A stretch of DNA of 64,000 nucleotides from Streptomyces griseus subsp. griseus (GCF_000720255.1 NZ_JOJE01000001.1:434001-498000); one strand, 5' to 3'; numbered from the stretch's first letter, positions 26,920 through 35,974 are shown. Notes: generated by a model from the letters alone, not told the origin. Translations and numbers: made by a program.

Positions 26920-28284
26920 TCAGCTCACCGCCGGGACGCAGCGGCCGTTCTCCGTCCTGTACGTCCACTTCGCGCCGCTGGTGATCAGTTCCCGGACCGC
27001 GCTCACGAAGCGGTCCACGTGCTCGTCCGGGGTTCCGGCGCCGAAGCTGACCCGGATCGCGTTGAGGGACTTCTCGCCCGGGGCCGCCTCGGGGGCCCCG
27101 CACTCGCCCTGGGTCTGGGGGTCGCTGCCGAGGAGCGTGCGCAGGAGGGGGTGGGCGCAGAAGAGGCCGTCGCGCACGCCGATGCCGTACTCGGCGGAGA
27201 GGGCGGCGGCGAAGTGGGAGCTGTTCCAGCCCTCGACGACGAAGGAGATCACGCCCACGCGGGGGGCGTCGTCGCCGAAGAGGGAGAGGATCCGGACCTC
27301 GGGGACGCCCGCGAGGCCCTCGCGGACCTTGGTGATCAGGTGCCGCTCGCGGGCGACCAGGGTGTCGAAGCCGGCCTCGGTGAGCGCCTTGCAGGCGGAG
27401 GCGATGGAATAGGCGCCGATGACGTTGGGGGAGCCCGCCTCGTGCCGGGCGGCGGTGTCGTGCCACTCCACGTCCACTCCCCCGTCCTCGCGCCGGGTGA
27501 CCCTGCGGCTGGCGCCGCCGCCGGCGAGGTACGGATCGGCCGCGCGCAGCCAGTCGGCGCGGCCGGCCAGAACGCCGGAGCCGAACGGGGCGTACAGCTT
27601 GTGGCCGGAGAAGGCGACCCAGTCGACGTCGAGGTCACGGACGGAGACGGGGTGGTGCGGGGCCAGCTGGGCGGCGTCCAGGACGATCCGGGCGCCGTGG
27701 GCGTGGGCGGCCGCCGCGAGCTCCCGTACGGGCCACAGCTCGCCGGTGACGTTGGAGGCGCCGGTGACGCAGACGAGGGCCGGGCCGCAGGAGTCCCGGT
27801 CGGCGAGGGCCCGCTCCAGCGTCCGGACGGCCTCACCAGGGGTGCGCGGGGCGTCGAGGTAGGTGACCCGGGCCTCCTGCCAGGGGAGCAGGGAGGCGTG
27901 GTGCTCGGTCTCGAAGACGAAGACCTGGCAGTCGGCGGGGAGGGCGGCGGCGAGAAGGTTGAGGGAGTCGGTGGTGGAGCGGGTGAAGATCAGCTGGTCG
28001 TCCACGCGGCAGTCGAGGAACTCCGCGACCGTGCTGCGGGCGTTCTCGAAGAGGTCCGTCGACAGCTGCGAGAGGTAGCCGGCGCCCCGGTGGACGCTGC
28101 CGTAGTAGGGGGCGTACGCCGCCACGTCGTCCCAGACGCGCTGGAGGGCGGGGGCGCTGGCCGCGTAGTCGAGCGCGGCGTAGGTGACCTCTCCGCCCGT
28201 GACGAGCGGGACGGTGACATCGCTGCCCAGAACGGGCAGGGGGGAACAAAGCGACTGGGCGGCGGCAGCGGTGGAGACGGACAT
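26920..28284 (-). CDS. Class-V aminotransferase-fold PLP enzyme, under a SAM-IV riboswitch
   Basis: A 454-residue PLP enzyme related to cysteine desulfurases and other class-V aminotransferases. Seen are ETEHHASLLPW, TGASNVTGELWPV, VLDAAQLAPH (Asp and Gln contacting PLP) and FSGHKLYAPFGSG with the Schiff-base Lys at about residue 228. The C-terminal half lacks the conserved SSGSACS-type Cys loop; it has VRDGLFCAHPLLR instead, so classical desulfurase activity is not assured. The ATG has GGGAG 7 nt upstream. The leader contains a probable SAM-IV riboswitch and a very short ORF, which ties expression to S-adenosylmethionine and suggests a role in sulfur amino acid or methyl-group metabolism. 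No other gene follows in the transcript before the convergent RAM gene. Confidence 0.85.
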   Translation of the reverse strand: MSVSTAAAAQSLCSPLPVLGSDVTVPLVTGGEVTYAALDYAASAPALQRVWDDVAAYAPYYGSVHRGAGYLSQLSTDLFENARSTVAEFLDCRVDDQLIFTRSTTDSLNLLAAALPADCQVFVFETEHHASLLPWQEARVTYLDAPRTPGEAVRTLERALADRDSCGPALVCVTGASNVTGELWPVRELAAAAHAHGARIVLDAAQLAPHHPVSVRDLDVDWVAFSGHKLYAPFGSGVLAGRADWLRAADPYLAGGGASRRVTRREDGGVDVEWHDTAARHEAGSPNVIGAYSIASACKALTEAGFDTLVARERHLITKVREGLAGVPEVRILSLFGDDAPRVGVISFVVEGWNSSHFAAALSAEYGIGVRDGLFCAHPLLRTLLGSDPQTQGECGAPEAAPGEKSLNAIRVSFGAGTPDEHVDRFVSAVRELITSGAKWTYRTENGRCVPAVS

Positions 28285-28384
28285 GACGGAACTCCCGTGA
28301 AGGCAGGCGGAATCACCGTGCCGGACAGCGCGTCGACGGCACGGGAAAGGTGAAAAGGGGGATGCGGAGGCGGGGCTCGGCGCC

Positions 28385-28405
28385 CTAGCGCATTCGCTTG
28401 CTCAC
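28385..28405 (-). CDS. Possible six-codon leader ORF (MSKRMR)
   Basis: A GTG followed by AGC AAG CGA ATG CGC and TAG, preceded by GAGGGAG with about 6-nt spacing. It lies between the riboswitch aptamer and the class-V aminotransferase start, 100 nt upstream of the latter. It could couple translation to riboswitch state or be chance. Conservation across species would decide. Confidence 0.3.
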   Translation of the reverse strand: MSKRMR

Positions 28406-28454
28406 GGAAGGCTCCCTCGATGACCAGGATCCCTGGGCTGTGCTCATCTCAAGA

Positions 28455-28580
28455 GCGTGAGGGATCCGCGCTTGCCGTGGACCTCGCTGCCTACGGCCTG
28501 GTCTTCACCCGGGGCACCCCACCACGGACGGAGGGTTGCCGGACAGTCGGCCGGGGCCTCATGACTGTCACTCATGACCT
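28455..28580 (-). promoter_or_regulatory. Probable SAM-IV riboswitch
   Basis: Read on the minus strand from 28579: GGTC (P1 5' strand), then a P2 stem GACAGT/ACTGTC enclosing GGCC-CC-GGCC, then the SAM-binding core CCGGCAACCCTCC ... GGTGGGGTGCCCC, and GACC closing P1 at 28503-28500. After P1 a further hairpin GCCGT/ACGGC and the AAGCGCGGA segment follow, as expected for the 3' pseudoknot side of SAM-IV. The order and core nucleotides match my memory of the SAM-IV class found in Streptomyces and Mycobacterium; it lacks the internal P4 layout of SAM-I. It lies in the leader of the class-V aminotransferase. SAM binding would be expected to lower expression. Confidence 0.82.
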
Positions 28581-28605
28581 GCGAAAGAACGTACGTGAGG
28601 TGATC

Positions 28606-28641
28606 GCGGTCCCGCAACTCGTGTCCGGATCGCGGGACCGC
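28606..28641 (-). terminator. Stem-loop terminator after trpD
   Basis: Perfect 10-bp stem GCGGTCCCGC / GCGGGACCGC with a 16-nt loop, 37 bp beyond the trpD stop on the minus strand. It separates trpD transcription from the riboswitch-controlled gene downstream. Confidence 0.65.
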
Positions 28642-28677
28642 ATCTGGTTGTCCTCCGCGTTGCCCGCGGTGACCTTC

Positions 28678-29742
28678 CTACGCGTTGCTCGCGGCCACCC
28701 AGCGCTCCAGGGCCCGCTTGGCCGCTCCCGAGTCGATCGATCTCGCGGCCTTCTCCATGCCGGCCCCGATCTGCTCGGCCAGGGTTCCGGGGCCGGGGTC
28801 GAGGGCCACCAGGGCCGCTGCCGAGTTGAGCAGGACGGCGTCGCGGACCGGGCCCGGCTCGCCCTCCAGGAGGCGGCGGGCGACCTCCGCGTTGTAGGAC
28901 GGGTCGGCGCCGCGCAGCGCCTCCACCGGGACCAGCTCGATGCCGACGTCCCTCGGGTCGAAGGTCTCCTCGGTCACCTTGCCGTCGCGGACGACCCAGA
29001 CCCGGGAGGTGGCCGTGGTGGTCAGCTCGTCGAAGCCGTCGTCGCCGCGGAAGACGAGGGAGGAGTTGCCGCGTTCGGCCAGGACACCGGCGATGAGCGG
29101 GGCCAGGCGTGGGTCGGCGACGCCCACCGCCTGCGCCTTCACCTTCGCCGGGTTGGTGAGCGGACCGAGCGCGTTGAACGTGGTGCGGATGCCCAACTGG
29201 CCGCGGGTGGCGGCCACATGACGCAGCGCCGGATGGAACTTGATGGCGAAGCAGAAGGTGATCCCGGCCTCCTCGGCCACCTCGGCCACCCGCTTCGGAG
29301 TGAGTTCGAGGTTGACGCCGAGCTTCTCCAGGACGTCCGAGGCGCCGGACGCGGAGGACGCGGCCCGGTTGCCGTGCTTGACGACCTTGGCGCCCGTGCC
29401 GGCGATGACGATCGACGACATCGTGGAGATGTTCACCGTCTTGGCGCCGTCGCCGCCCGTACCGACGATGTCGACGGTCCGCCCCGGCACCTCGATCACG
29501 TTGGCGTGCTCGTACATCGTCCGGACCAGGCCGGTGATCTCCTCGACGGTCTCGCCCTTGGCGCGCAGTGCCACCGCGAACCCGGCGATCTGCGCGTCGG
29601 TCGCCTCGCCGCGCATGATCAGGTCCATCGCCCAGGCGGTGTCGTCCGCGGTGAGGTCGTGGCCGTCCAGCAGGCCGTTCAGCAGCATGGGCCAGGAGCG
29701 GGCCGCCGCGGTGTCGCCTCCAGCGGGGGTCACAGCGCTCAT
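28678..29742 (-). CDS. trpD: Anthranilate phosphoribosyltransferase
   Basis: Transfers a ribosyl phosphate from PRPP to anthranilate in tryptophan synthesis. The 354-residue protein has the PRPP-binding [13 protein letters not shown] (about residues 98-110), KHGNRAASS (about 126-134) and the anthranilate-contacting region [18 protein letters not shown]. The full length of the family is present. The ATG has GGAG 7 nt upstream; a longer frame starting in the terminator region is rejected. It stands alone between respiratory genes and the aminotransferase, as in mycobacteria where trpD neighbours ctaE-qcr, and is followed by a strong stem-loop. Confidence 0.95.
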   Translation of the reverse strand: MSAVTPAGGDTAAARSWPMLLNGLLDGHDLTADDTAWAMDLIMRGEATDAQIAGFAVALRAKGETVEEITGLVRTMYEHANVIEVPGRTVDIVGTGGDGAKTVNISTMSSIVIAGTGAKVVKHGNRAASSASGASDVLEKLGVNLELTPKRVAEVAEEAGITFCFAIKFHPALRHVAATRGQLGIRTTFNALGPLTNPAKVKAQAVGVADPRLAPLIAGVLAERGNSSLVFRGDDGFDELTTTATSRVWVVRDGKVTEETFDPRDVGIELVPVEALRGADPSYNAEVARRLLEGEPGPVRDAVLLNSAAALVALDPGPGTLAEQIGAGMEKAARSIDSGAAKRALERWVAASNA

Positions 29743-29822
29743 AGGGCCGCTCCGGGGTGTCGTAGAAGAGGGTGTCGTGGAAAGAGTGTGATGCCACCCT
29801 ATCCAGCCGGAAGGCACGGCAG

Positions 29823-29853
29823 AGGGCCCCGTCCGAAGACCGGACGGGGCCCT
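29823..29853 (-). terminator. Stem-loop terminator of the qcr operon
   Basis: Perfect 13-bp stem AGGGCCCCGTCCG / CGGACGGGGCCCT with a 5-nt loop, 30 bp beyond the qcrB stop. Confidence 0.8.
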
Positions 29854-29882
29854 GTGCGTTCGGCGTGGCGACGCCGCAGTGA

Positions 29883-31520
29883 TCAGTGGTGGCCGTGGCC
29901 GCTCGTGATCTCCTTGTATTCCTCGACGGTGGGCTTGGGGATCTGGGACTCCTCGCCGTAGTACGCCTCGCTGAGCTTGGCGCGCAGCTTCTCGGAGCCC
30001 TTCACCTTGCGCTCGACGCCGTTCTCGTCGACCGTCGGGCCGATCTCGGCCGGCTTGTACTGCTCGTGCGCCGTGAGGGTGTGCAGCGCCTCCTGGCTGA
30101 GCGGCTCGTGGACCTCGATGAACTCACCGTGCGGCAGGCGCTTGATGGTGCCGGTCTCGCGGCCGTGCAGGATCTTGTCCTTGTCACGGCGCTGGAGGCC
30201 CATGCAGATCCGCTTGGTGACGACGAAGGCCAGGACCGGCCCGACGAAGAAGCCGATCCGGACGAACCAGGTGACCGCGTTGATCGACAGGTGGAAGTGG
30301 GTGGCGACGATGTCGTTGCCACCACCGATCAGCATGATCATGTAGCCGGTGACCCAGGCGACACCGAGGGCCGTACGGGTCGGGGCGTTGCGCGGGCGGT
30401 CCAGGATGTGGTGCTCGCGCTTGTCCCCGGTGACCCAGGACTCGATGAACGGGTAGAGCGCGATCAGGCCGAGGAACAGACCGAAGAGGACCAGCGGGAT
30501 GAACACGCCCAGGACGAGCGTGTGACCCCAGAAGTTGATCTCCCAGCCCGGCATGGCGCGGATCAGACCCTCGGCGAAGCCCATGTACCAGTCGGGCTGG
30601 GCGCCCGTGGACACCTGGTCCGGCCGGTAGGGGCCCATCGCCCAGATCGGGTTGATGGACGCGATGCCGGCGAGGGCCGCGATGGCACCGAAGACCAGGA
30701 AGAAGAAGCCTCCGGCCTTGGCCATGTAGACCGGCAGCAGCGGCATGCCGACGACGTTCTTGTTGGTGCGTCCGGGACCCGCGAACTGCGTGTGCTTGTG
30801 GTAGAAGACCAGGATCAGGTGGCCGACCACGAGACCGAGCATGATGCCCGGCAGCAGCAGGATGTGGATCGAGTAGAACCGGGCCACGAAGTCGTGGCCG
30901 GGGAACTCTCCGCCGAACAGGAACATCGAGATGTACGTGCCGACGATCGGCACGGACAGGATCGCGCCCTGGGTGAAGCGGACACCGGTGCCGGAGAGCA
31001 GGTCGTCCGGGAGCGAGTAGCCGGTGAAACCGGTGAACATGCCCAGGACGAACAGCAGGAAGCCGAACAGCCAGTTGATCTCACGCGGCTTGCGGAAGGC
31101 GCCCGTGAAGAAGACGCGCATCATGTGCACGAACATGCCGGCGAGGAAGATGACCGCCGCCCAGTGGTGGATCTGCCGGATCAGCAGACCACCGCGGACG
31201 TCGAAGGAGATGTGCAGCGTGGAGCTGAACGCCTCCGACATCAGCTGGCCCTGCAGCGGGACGTAGCTGCCGTGGTACTCCACCTCGTTCATCGACGGGT
31301 GGAAGAACAGCGTCAGGTACACACCCGTGAGGATGATGATGATGAAGCTGTAGAGGCAGATCTCACCCAGCATGAAGGACCAGTGGTCCGGGAAGATCTT
31401 GCGCATGTTGGCCTTGGCCAGGGAGTAGATCCCGAGCCGGCCGTCGGCCCAGTCGGCGACGCGCTCGCCGGCCGGTGCCTTCCCGCGCGAGCGGGGCGTG
31501 GTGTTCTCGTTCGTGCTCAT
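29883..31520 (-). CDS. qcrB: Cytochrome bc1 complex cytochrome b subunit
   Basis: Membrane cytochrome b of the actinobacterial bc1 complex, which oxidises menaquinol and passes electrons to the Rieske protein and diheme cytochrome c. The 545-residue protein carries the N-terminal di-heme four-helix part, with its His ligands in [11 protein letters not shown] and the helix at [11 protein letters not shown] and VGHLILVF. The Qo-site motif PDWYMGF (replacing PEWY) is typical of actinobacteria. It has the long C-terminal cytoplasmic extension (about 440-545, charged, ending in GHGHH) characteristic of this group. Its ATG overlaps the qcrA stop (ATGA), and it ends the qcrCAB block before a strong terminator. 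Confidence 0.97.
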   Translation of the reverse strand: MSTNENTTPRSRGKAPAGERVADWADGRLGIYSLAKANMRKIFPDHWSFMLGEICLYSFIIIILTGVYLTLFFHPSMNEVEYHGSYVPLQGQLMSEAFSSTLHISFDVRGGLLIRQIHHWAAVIFLAGMFVHMMRVFFTGAFRKPREINWLFGFLLFVLGMFTGFTGYSLPDDLLSGTGVRFTQGAILSVPIVGTYISMFLFGGEFPGHDFVARFYSIHILLLPGIMLGLVVGHLILVFYHKHTQFAGPGRTNKNVVGMPLLPVYMAKAGGFFFLVFGAIAALAGIASINPIWAMGPYRPDQVSTGAQPDWYMGFAEGLIRAMPGWEINFWGHTLVLGVFIPLVLFGLFLGLIALYPFIESWVTGDKREHHILDRPRNAPTRTALGVAWVTGYMIMLIGGGNDIVATHFHLSINAVTWFVRIGFFVGPVLAFVVTKRICMGLQRRDKDKILHGRETGTIKRLPHGEFIEVHEPLSQEALHTLTAHEQYKPAEIGPTVDENGVERKVKGSEKLRAKLSEAYYGEESQIPKPTVEEYKEITSGHGHH

Positions 31521-32575
31521 CCGCGCTCCCAGAATGCAGGACCGACGGGCTCTTCGAAGTCGCCGAGCGCCTCGAGGTAGCCCTCGTCGTTCACGCCGAT
31601 GCGCAGCTGCGGCAGGGCGTGACCGGCGGGGCCGAAGATCACTCGGGCACCGTCGGAGAGGTCGAAGGTGGACTGGTGGCAGGGGCACAGCACGTGGTGC
31701 GTCTGCTGCTCGTACAGGGAGATCGGGCAACCGACGTGGGTGCAGATCTTCGAGTACGCGACGATGCCCTCGTGCGACCACTCGAGCTCGCGCTTGTCCT
31801 TGATGTTGCCCGGCTGGATACGGACGATCATCAGGGCCGACTTGGCGATCTCGTTCTGGAAATCCTCGTCGTGCTCCTCCAGGCTCTCGGGCTTGGCGAA
31901 GGTGAGCGAGCCGACGGCGACGTCCGAGGGACGCAGCGGCTCGTTCGTGTTCATGTTGACGAGCAGCTTGCCCTTGGCCCACAGCGTGTGGCGCAGCTTG
32001 TCCTCGGGCAGCGGGCCCAGGTCGCGCAGCAGCACGACGCCGGAGAGCGGAACCAGCGTCAGTGCGCCGAACAGGGTGGTGCGGATCAGCTTGCGACGGC
32101 CGATCGCCGACTCCTTGGCGCCCTGCCGGAAGTCCGAGAAGACCTTCTCGCGGACCTCGGGGGACGCCTCGATCGCGTGCCGGTCGTCGGCGACCTCCAC
32201 GTCGGACATCAGGGTGCGGGCCCAGTGGACCGCGCCCGCGCCGATGCAGAAGAGCGCCGCGCCGAGCGTCAGGCCCAGCGCGAAGTTCAGCGCGCTGATG
32301 TGCCCGAGCGGGAAGACGAAGATCGACTTGTCGGCCGGGATCGTGACGTACGCGGCGATGAAGCCGATGGTGGCCAGCATCGACACCGTGAACAGGAAGG
32401 CGACGGCACGCTCGGACCGCTTCGCGGCACGCTCGTCGATGTCCTGGACGCGGTGCTCGTGGGGCGGCAGCCCCGGGTCGGCGAACGGGTTCTTCTCGTC
32501 CACGACCCCTACGCCGCCATGGGCGTTGTCCTGCTCAGCGGGCAGGTTCTCTTCTGGAATGTCTTGGCTACTCAT
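31517..32575 (-). CDS. qcrA: Cytochrome bc1 complex Rieske iron-sulfur subunit
   Basis: Carries a 2Fe-2S cluster and shuttles electrons from menaquinol to cytochrome c1. The 352-residue protein has an extended N-terminal region with three transmembrane helices (about residues 55-190), as in actinobacteria, and a C-terminal Rieske domain with cluster ligands CTHVGC and CPCHQS (about 285-305). ATGA overlaps join it to qcrC upstream and qcrB downstream, so the three are translated in a coupled chain. The ATG used has a weak ribosome site but is the first with the expected N-terminus; the longer frame runs into qcrC. Confidence 0.97.
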   Translation of the reverse strand: MSSQDIPEENLPAEQDNAHGGVGVVDEKNPFADPGLPPHEHRVQDIDERAAKRSERAVAFLFTVSMLATIGFIAAYVTIPADKSIFVFPLGHISALNFALGLTLGAALFCIGAGAVHWARTLMSDVEVADDRHAIEASPEVREKVFSDFRQGAKESAIGRRKLIRTTLFGALTLVPLSGVVLLRDLGPLPEDKLRHTLWAKGKLLVNMNTNEPLRPSDVAVGSLTFAKPESLEEHDEDFQNEIAKSALMIVRIQPGNIKDKRELEWSHEGIVAYSKICTHVGCPISLYEQQTHHVLCPCHQSTFDLSDGARVIFGPAGHALPQLRIGVNDEGYLEALGDFEEPVGPAFWERG

Positions 32576-33384
32576 GACTTCTTGGCCTTTGCGGTCCGGG
32601 CGGCGACCCACACGGCGACGGCGATCAGTCCGCCGAGACCGAAGATCCAGCCGAACAGGCCTTCGCTGACCGGCCCGAGGCCGCCCAGCTCGAGACCTCC
32701 GGGGCTCTCCGTCTCATCACCGTTGACCGCGTTGAGGTAGGCGATGATGTCCTTCTTGTTCTGCTCCGACATCGTGGTGTCGGGGAAGGAGGGCATGTTC
32801 TGCGGGCCGGTCTGCATGGCCTCGTAGATGTGCTTCGGGTCCACGCCCTCGAGCGACGGTGCGAACTTGCCCTTGGTCAGAGCGCCGCCCGCGCCGGTGA
32901 AATTGTGGCACTGCGCGCAGTTGGTGCGGAACAGCTCGCCGCCCTTGGCGATGTCCGCGCCCTCGGGGCCGTACTCGTTCTTGGTGGGAACGGCCGGGCC
33001 GGCGCCGAGCGACGAGATGTACGCGGCGAGCTGGTCGATCTGTGCCTGCGTGTAGACGACCTTCTTCTTCGGCACCTGGGCGCCCTGGGAGGTCGCCGCC
33101 GGCATACGGCCGGTGCCGACCTGGAAGTCGACCGCAGCGGCGCCGACGCCTACCAGGCTCGGACCGTCGGACGAACCCTGACCGCCGGTGCCGTGGCAAC
33201 TGGCGCAGCCGACGGCATAGAGCTTCTTGCCCTCGTCGATGGCCAGGGACTGGGCGGTTTCATCGGCCTTCACCTTGCCCGCGGGCGCGAACAGGGTGTA
33301 CAGCCCCCCAGTGCATACCAGCGCCAGGAGTAGGACGACGAGCGCCGCCAGCGGATGGCGTCGTCGTGCGGAGAGCTTTTTCAC
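32572..33384 (-). CDS. qcrC: Cytochrome bc1 complex diheme cytochrome c subunit
   Basis: Diheme cytochrome c1 (cytochrome cc) of 270 residues that links the bc1 complex directly to the aa3 oxidase in a supercomplex without soluble cytochrome c. An N-terminal signal/anchor helix is followed by two heme-binding motifs, CASCH (about 59-63) and CAQCH (about 155-159), with distal Met ligands likely in GRMPAA and QNMPSF. A C-terminal transmembrane helix (about 240-262) anchors it. It is first of the qcrCAB block; ctaE lies 77 bp upstream on the same strand, so all four may share a promoter. Confidence 0.97.
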   Translation of the reverse strand: MKKLSARRRHPLAALVVLLLALVCTGGLYTLFAPAGKVKADETAQSLAIDEGKKLYAVGCASCHGTGGQGSSDGPSLVGVGAAAVDFQVGTGRMPAATSQGAQVPKKKVVYTQAQIDQLAAYISSLGAGPAVPTKNEYGPEGADIAKGGELFRTNCAQCHNFTGAGGALTKGKFAPSLEGVDPKHIYEAMQTGPQNMPSFPDTTMSEQNKKDIIAYLNAVNGDETESPGGLELGGLGPVSEGLFGWIFGLGGLIAVAVWVAARTAKAKKS

Positions 33385-33461
33385 GGATTACCCCGGTGTC
33401 AGGATCTTCTGCGTCGATGCTTCTGGAAGGTGCGCGTGACCGCGCTTGGGAACGGGCCCTG

Positions 33462-34082
33462 CTACTTGATCAGGTAGATCGTGGCGAACAGGCCGATCCA
33501 AACGACATCGACGAAGTGCCAGTAGTAGGAAACGACGATGGCCGCGGTCGCCTGCTCGTGGGTGAACCTCTTGGCCGCGTACGTACGCCCGAGGACCAGC
33601 AGGAAGGCGATGAGACCGCCCGTCACGTGCAGGCCGTGGAAGCCGGTGGTCAGGTAGAAGACCGAGCCGTACGGGTCCGAGGAGAGCGAGAGCCCGTCCT
33701 TCTTCACCAGCTCGGTGTACTCGTAGATCTGACCGCCGATGAAGATCGCGCCCATGATGAACGTGACGATGAACCAGCCCCGGAGCTTCTTCACGTCACC
33801 GCGCTCGGCGGCGAAGACGCCGAGCTGGCAGGTGAGGGAGGAGAGCACCAGGATCGTGGTGTTCGTCGCCGAGAACGGAAGGTTCAGGCTGTGCGCCATT
33901 TCCTTCCAGTGATCGGGTCCCGTGACCGATCGCAGGGTGAAGTACATCGCGAAGAGGGCCGCGAAGAACATCAGCTCGGAACTCAACCAGATGATGGTTC
34001 CGACGCTGGTGAGGTTCGGCCGGTTGACCGACGGGTGCGCGTGCCCGGTTTCTACTGTCGTTGCTGTCGCCACGACCGACAT
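33462..34082 (-). CDS. ctaE: Cytochrome c oxidase subunit III
   Basis: Subunit III of the aa3-type terminal oxidase. The 206-residue protein has five transmembrane helices, as in actinobacterial short forms, with [28 protein letters not shown] and the terminal [19 protein letters not shown] signatures. The ATG lies inside a 21-bp palindrome (34073-34093) and has no ribosome site, so initiation may be leaderless or structure-dependent. It leads the qcr block on the minus strand. Confidence 0.95.
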   Translation of the reverse strand: MSVVATATTVETGHAHPSVNRPNLTSVGTIIWLSSELMFFAALFAMYFTLRSVTGPDHWKEMAHSLNLPFSATNTTILVLSSLTCQLGVFAAERGDVKKLRGWFIVTFIMGAIFIGGQIYEYTELVKKDGLSLSSDPYGSVFYLTTGFHGLHVTGGLIAFLLVLGRTYAAKRFTHEQATAAIVVSYYWHFVDVVWIGLFATIYLIK

Positions 34083-34093
34083 TATGTCGGTCG
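34073..34093. promoter_or_regulatory. Palindrome covering the ctaE start codon
   Basis: Perfect 9-bp inverted arms CGACCGACA / TGTCGGTCG around TTA. The ctaE ATG (34082-34080 on the minus strand) is in the centre. It could be a protein-binding operator at a leaderless transcription start, or an mRNA hairpin that hides the start codon. Confidence 0.45.
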
Positions 34094-34260
34094 CTTATCC
34101 AGCCCTCACCCCGGGGGGTCCCGTTCGGAGTGTTCGTACCGTGCGCACTGCCCGTATGGCCCACCGAAGTGCAGTTCGGACGGGTGTTGACGCGGTGTTC
34201 CAGGGGGTAGCATCCGCCGCATCGGTCCTGTCCGTACGACGCTGACGTCTCGGAGGAACA

Positions 34261-34662
34261 ATGCAGCCGACCGCCACGGTGCTGGTCTACAGCGACAATT
34301 CCAACACCCGCGAACAGGTGCGGCTGGCGACGGGCCGCAGGCCCGCTCCGGATGTGCCCGTGGTCGAGTTCCTGGAGTGCGCCACGCCCGCGGCCGTGAT
34401 CCGGGAGCTCGACAAGGGCGGGATCGACATCTGCGTCCTGGACGGCGAGGCCGTCCCCATGGGGGGAATGGGCGTCTGCCGGCAGATCAAGGACGAGATC
34501 TTCAACTGCCCGCCGGTGCTGCTGCTGATCGCCCGCCCGCAGGACGCCTGGCTGGCCACGTGGAGCCGTGCGGACGCCGCTGTGACGCTCCCGGTGGACC
34601 CGGTGGAGTTCGCGGCCGCACTGGCCTCCCTGCTGCGCCGGAAGAAGCTCACGAGCGCCTGA
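34261..34662 (+). CDS. Receiver-like (pseudo-receiver) protein next to respiratory genes
   Basis: A 133-residue single-domain protein with the CheY-like fold: strand TATVLVYSDNS, strand IDICVLDGE with Asp61 at the phospho-acceptor position, and PPVLLLIARPQD. The acidic pair normally found after the first strand is reduced (SDN), and the conserved Lys of the last loop is absent (TLPVDP, Val112). It may bind a partner constitutively instead of being phosphorylated. GGAGG precedes the ATG by 5-6 nt. It is divergent from ctaE across 178 bp, so a role in respiratory control is plausible but unproven. Confidence 0.72.
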   Translation: MQPTATVLVYSDNSNTREQVRLATGRRPAPDVPVVEFLECATPAAVIRELDKGGIDICVLDGEAVPMGGMGVCRQIKDEIFNCPPVLLLIARPQDAWLATWSRADAAVTLPVDPVEFAAALASLLRRKKLTSA

Positions 34663-34699
34663 GGCGGGCTCTGGGGCCGCCGTCCCGTCCGAGGGGCGC

Positions 34700-35974
34700 T
34701 CAGACGCTCTGAGGCCGCAGCCGCGCCCGGTCCGCCGCGTCCGGTGCGTCCGGTGCGTCCGGGTTGCCGGCCACCAGGGCGCTGCCGGTGCGCCAGTTCT
34801 CCCAGGCGAGGTTCCAGTCGCCGAAGCCGTTGCCGAACGGCTCCATCGTGTCACCCGCGCTGTTGATGACCTGGACGATGTCGCCCTCGCGGACGGTGTC
34901 GAAGAACCACTGGGCGTTGTCGGTGCTCATGCCGGTGCAGCCGTGGCTGACGTTGGCGTACCCCTGGGAACCCACGGACCAGGGGGCGGCGTGGACGTAC
35001 TCGCCGCTCCAGGTGACCCGGGTGGCGAAGTAGACGGGCAGGTCGTACGACTCGGACGACCCCTCGGCGATGCCCACGGTGCTGCTGCGCATCTGTACGA
35101 AGCGTTCCTTGCCCAGGACGACCTTGACCCCGTTGCGGGTGTCGAAGCCGGGCTTGCCGGTGGTGACGGGGATCTTCTTGATCTCCTCGTCGTTCTTGTA
35201 GACCGTCATGGTGTGCGTCGCGGCGTCCGTGACGGCGATGAGGCGGTCGCCGGTGGTGATCTTCAGCGACTTGGCCTTGCCGCCCCACAGCCGGTCGCCG
35301 ATCTTGATGCCGTCCAGGTTGCTGCGGACCTGGATGGTGGCGTTGGTGGGCCAGTACTCCTTGGGCCGGTAGTGGAGCTTCTTGTCGTCCACCCAGTGCC
35401 AGGCGCCCTGTGCGGCGGGCTTGGAGGTGACCTTCAGGGCCCGTTCGACGACGGCGCGCTGGGCCGGGTCCTTGACGGGCTTGTTCAGCTCGGCGGTGAT
35501 GGGCTGGCCGACGCCGTACGTGCCGCTCTTGGGGCCGAAGGTGACGTCCAGGGTCTTCTTGGTGGTGGGCTTGCCGGTGTCGAAGCTGAGGACCCGGCGG
35601 CCGGGGGCGCCGTCCTCGTCCTCCGTGCTCACCCGGACCGTGTAGTGGGCGTTGGCGGCCAGGGGCTCGGTGCTGTGCCAGCGGGCGCCGTCGGCGGAGA
35701 GTTCTCCCGCCACGTAGCGGCCCGTGGCATCTATCGCCGTGACGTCCGTGATGCGCCCGTCGGAGTCCTCGGAGGTGACCTCCAGGGGTTTGTCCGGGTC
35801 GGCCTTCTTTCCGTCGCCTGAGGGGGCGTTGAAGGCCACCTGGTCCGACGCGTCGTACGGCGCGGCCGACAGGGGGTTGCCGTCGCTGCTGCATCCGGGG
35901 ACCGCGGTGGTCAGGGCGACGACCAGCAGCGTGCAGCTGGCCGCGGTACGGGGGCGGGGTGTGTGGCTGCTCAT
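34700..35974 (-). CDS. L,D-transpeptidase (YkuD) with Ig-like domains, probable lipoprotein
   Basis: Forms 3-3 cross-links in peptidoglycan or attaches protein to it. The 424-residue precursor has a signal peptide with a Cys in VPGCSSD (about 28), two Ig-like beta domains (about 45-245, typical of mycobacterial and streptomycete Ldts) and a YkuD catalytic domain. The active-site His/Cys are in SHGCTGMS (about 350-357); HAAPWSVGSQGYANV precedes it as in LdtMt2. The extreme C-terminus has a short repeat DAPDAPDA encoded by a triplicated GTCCGGTGC-like sequence. The lipobox is imperfect, so plain secretion is possible. It sits between the bc1 and cta blocks. Confidence 0.9.
   Translation of the reverse strand: MSSHTPRPRTAASCTLLVVALTTAVPGCSSDGNPLSAAPYDASDQVAFNAPSGDGKKADPDKPLEVTSEDSDGRITDVTAIDATGRYVAGELSADGARWHSTEPLAANAHYTVRVSTEDEDGAPGRRVLSFDTGKPTTKKTLDVTFGPKSGTYGVGQPITAELNKPVKDPAQRAVVERALKVTSKPAAQGAWHWVDDKKLHYRPKEYWPTNATIQVRSNLDGIKIGDRLWGGKAKSLKITTGDRLIAVTDAATHTMTVYKNDEEIKKIPVTTGKPGFDTRNGVKVVLGKERFVQMRSSTVGIAEGSSESYDLPVYFATRVTWSGEYVHAAPWSVGSQGYANVSHGCTGMSTDNAQWFFDTVREGDIVQVINSAGDTMEPFGNGFGDWNLAWENWRTGSALVAGNPDAPDAPDAADRARLRPQSV

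Noticed and set aside
28678..29817. Longer trpD beginning 25 codons upstream
   Set aside because: No ribosome site, and the family start matches the ATG at 29742 with GGAG.
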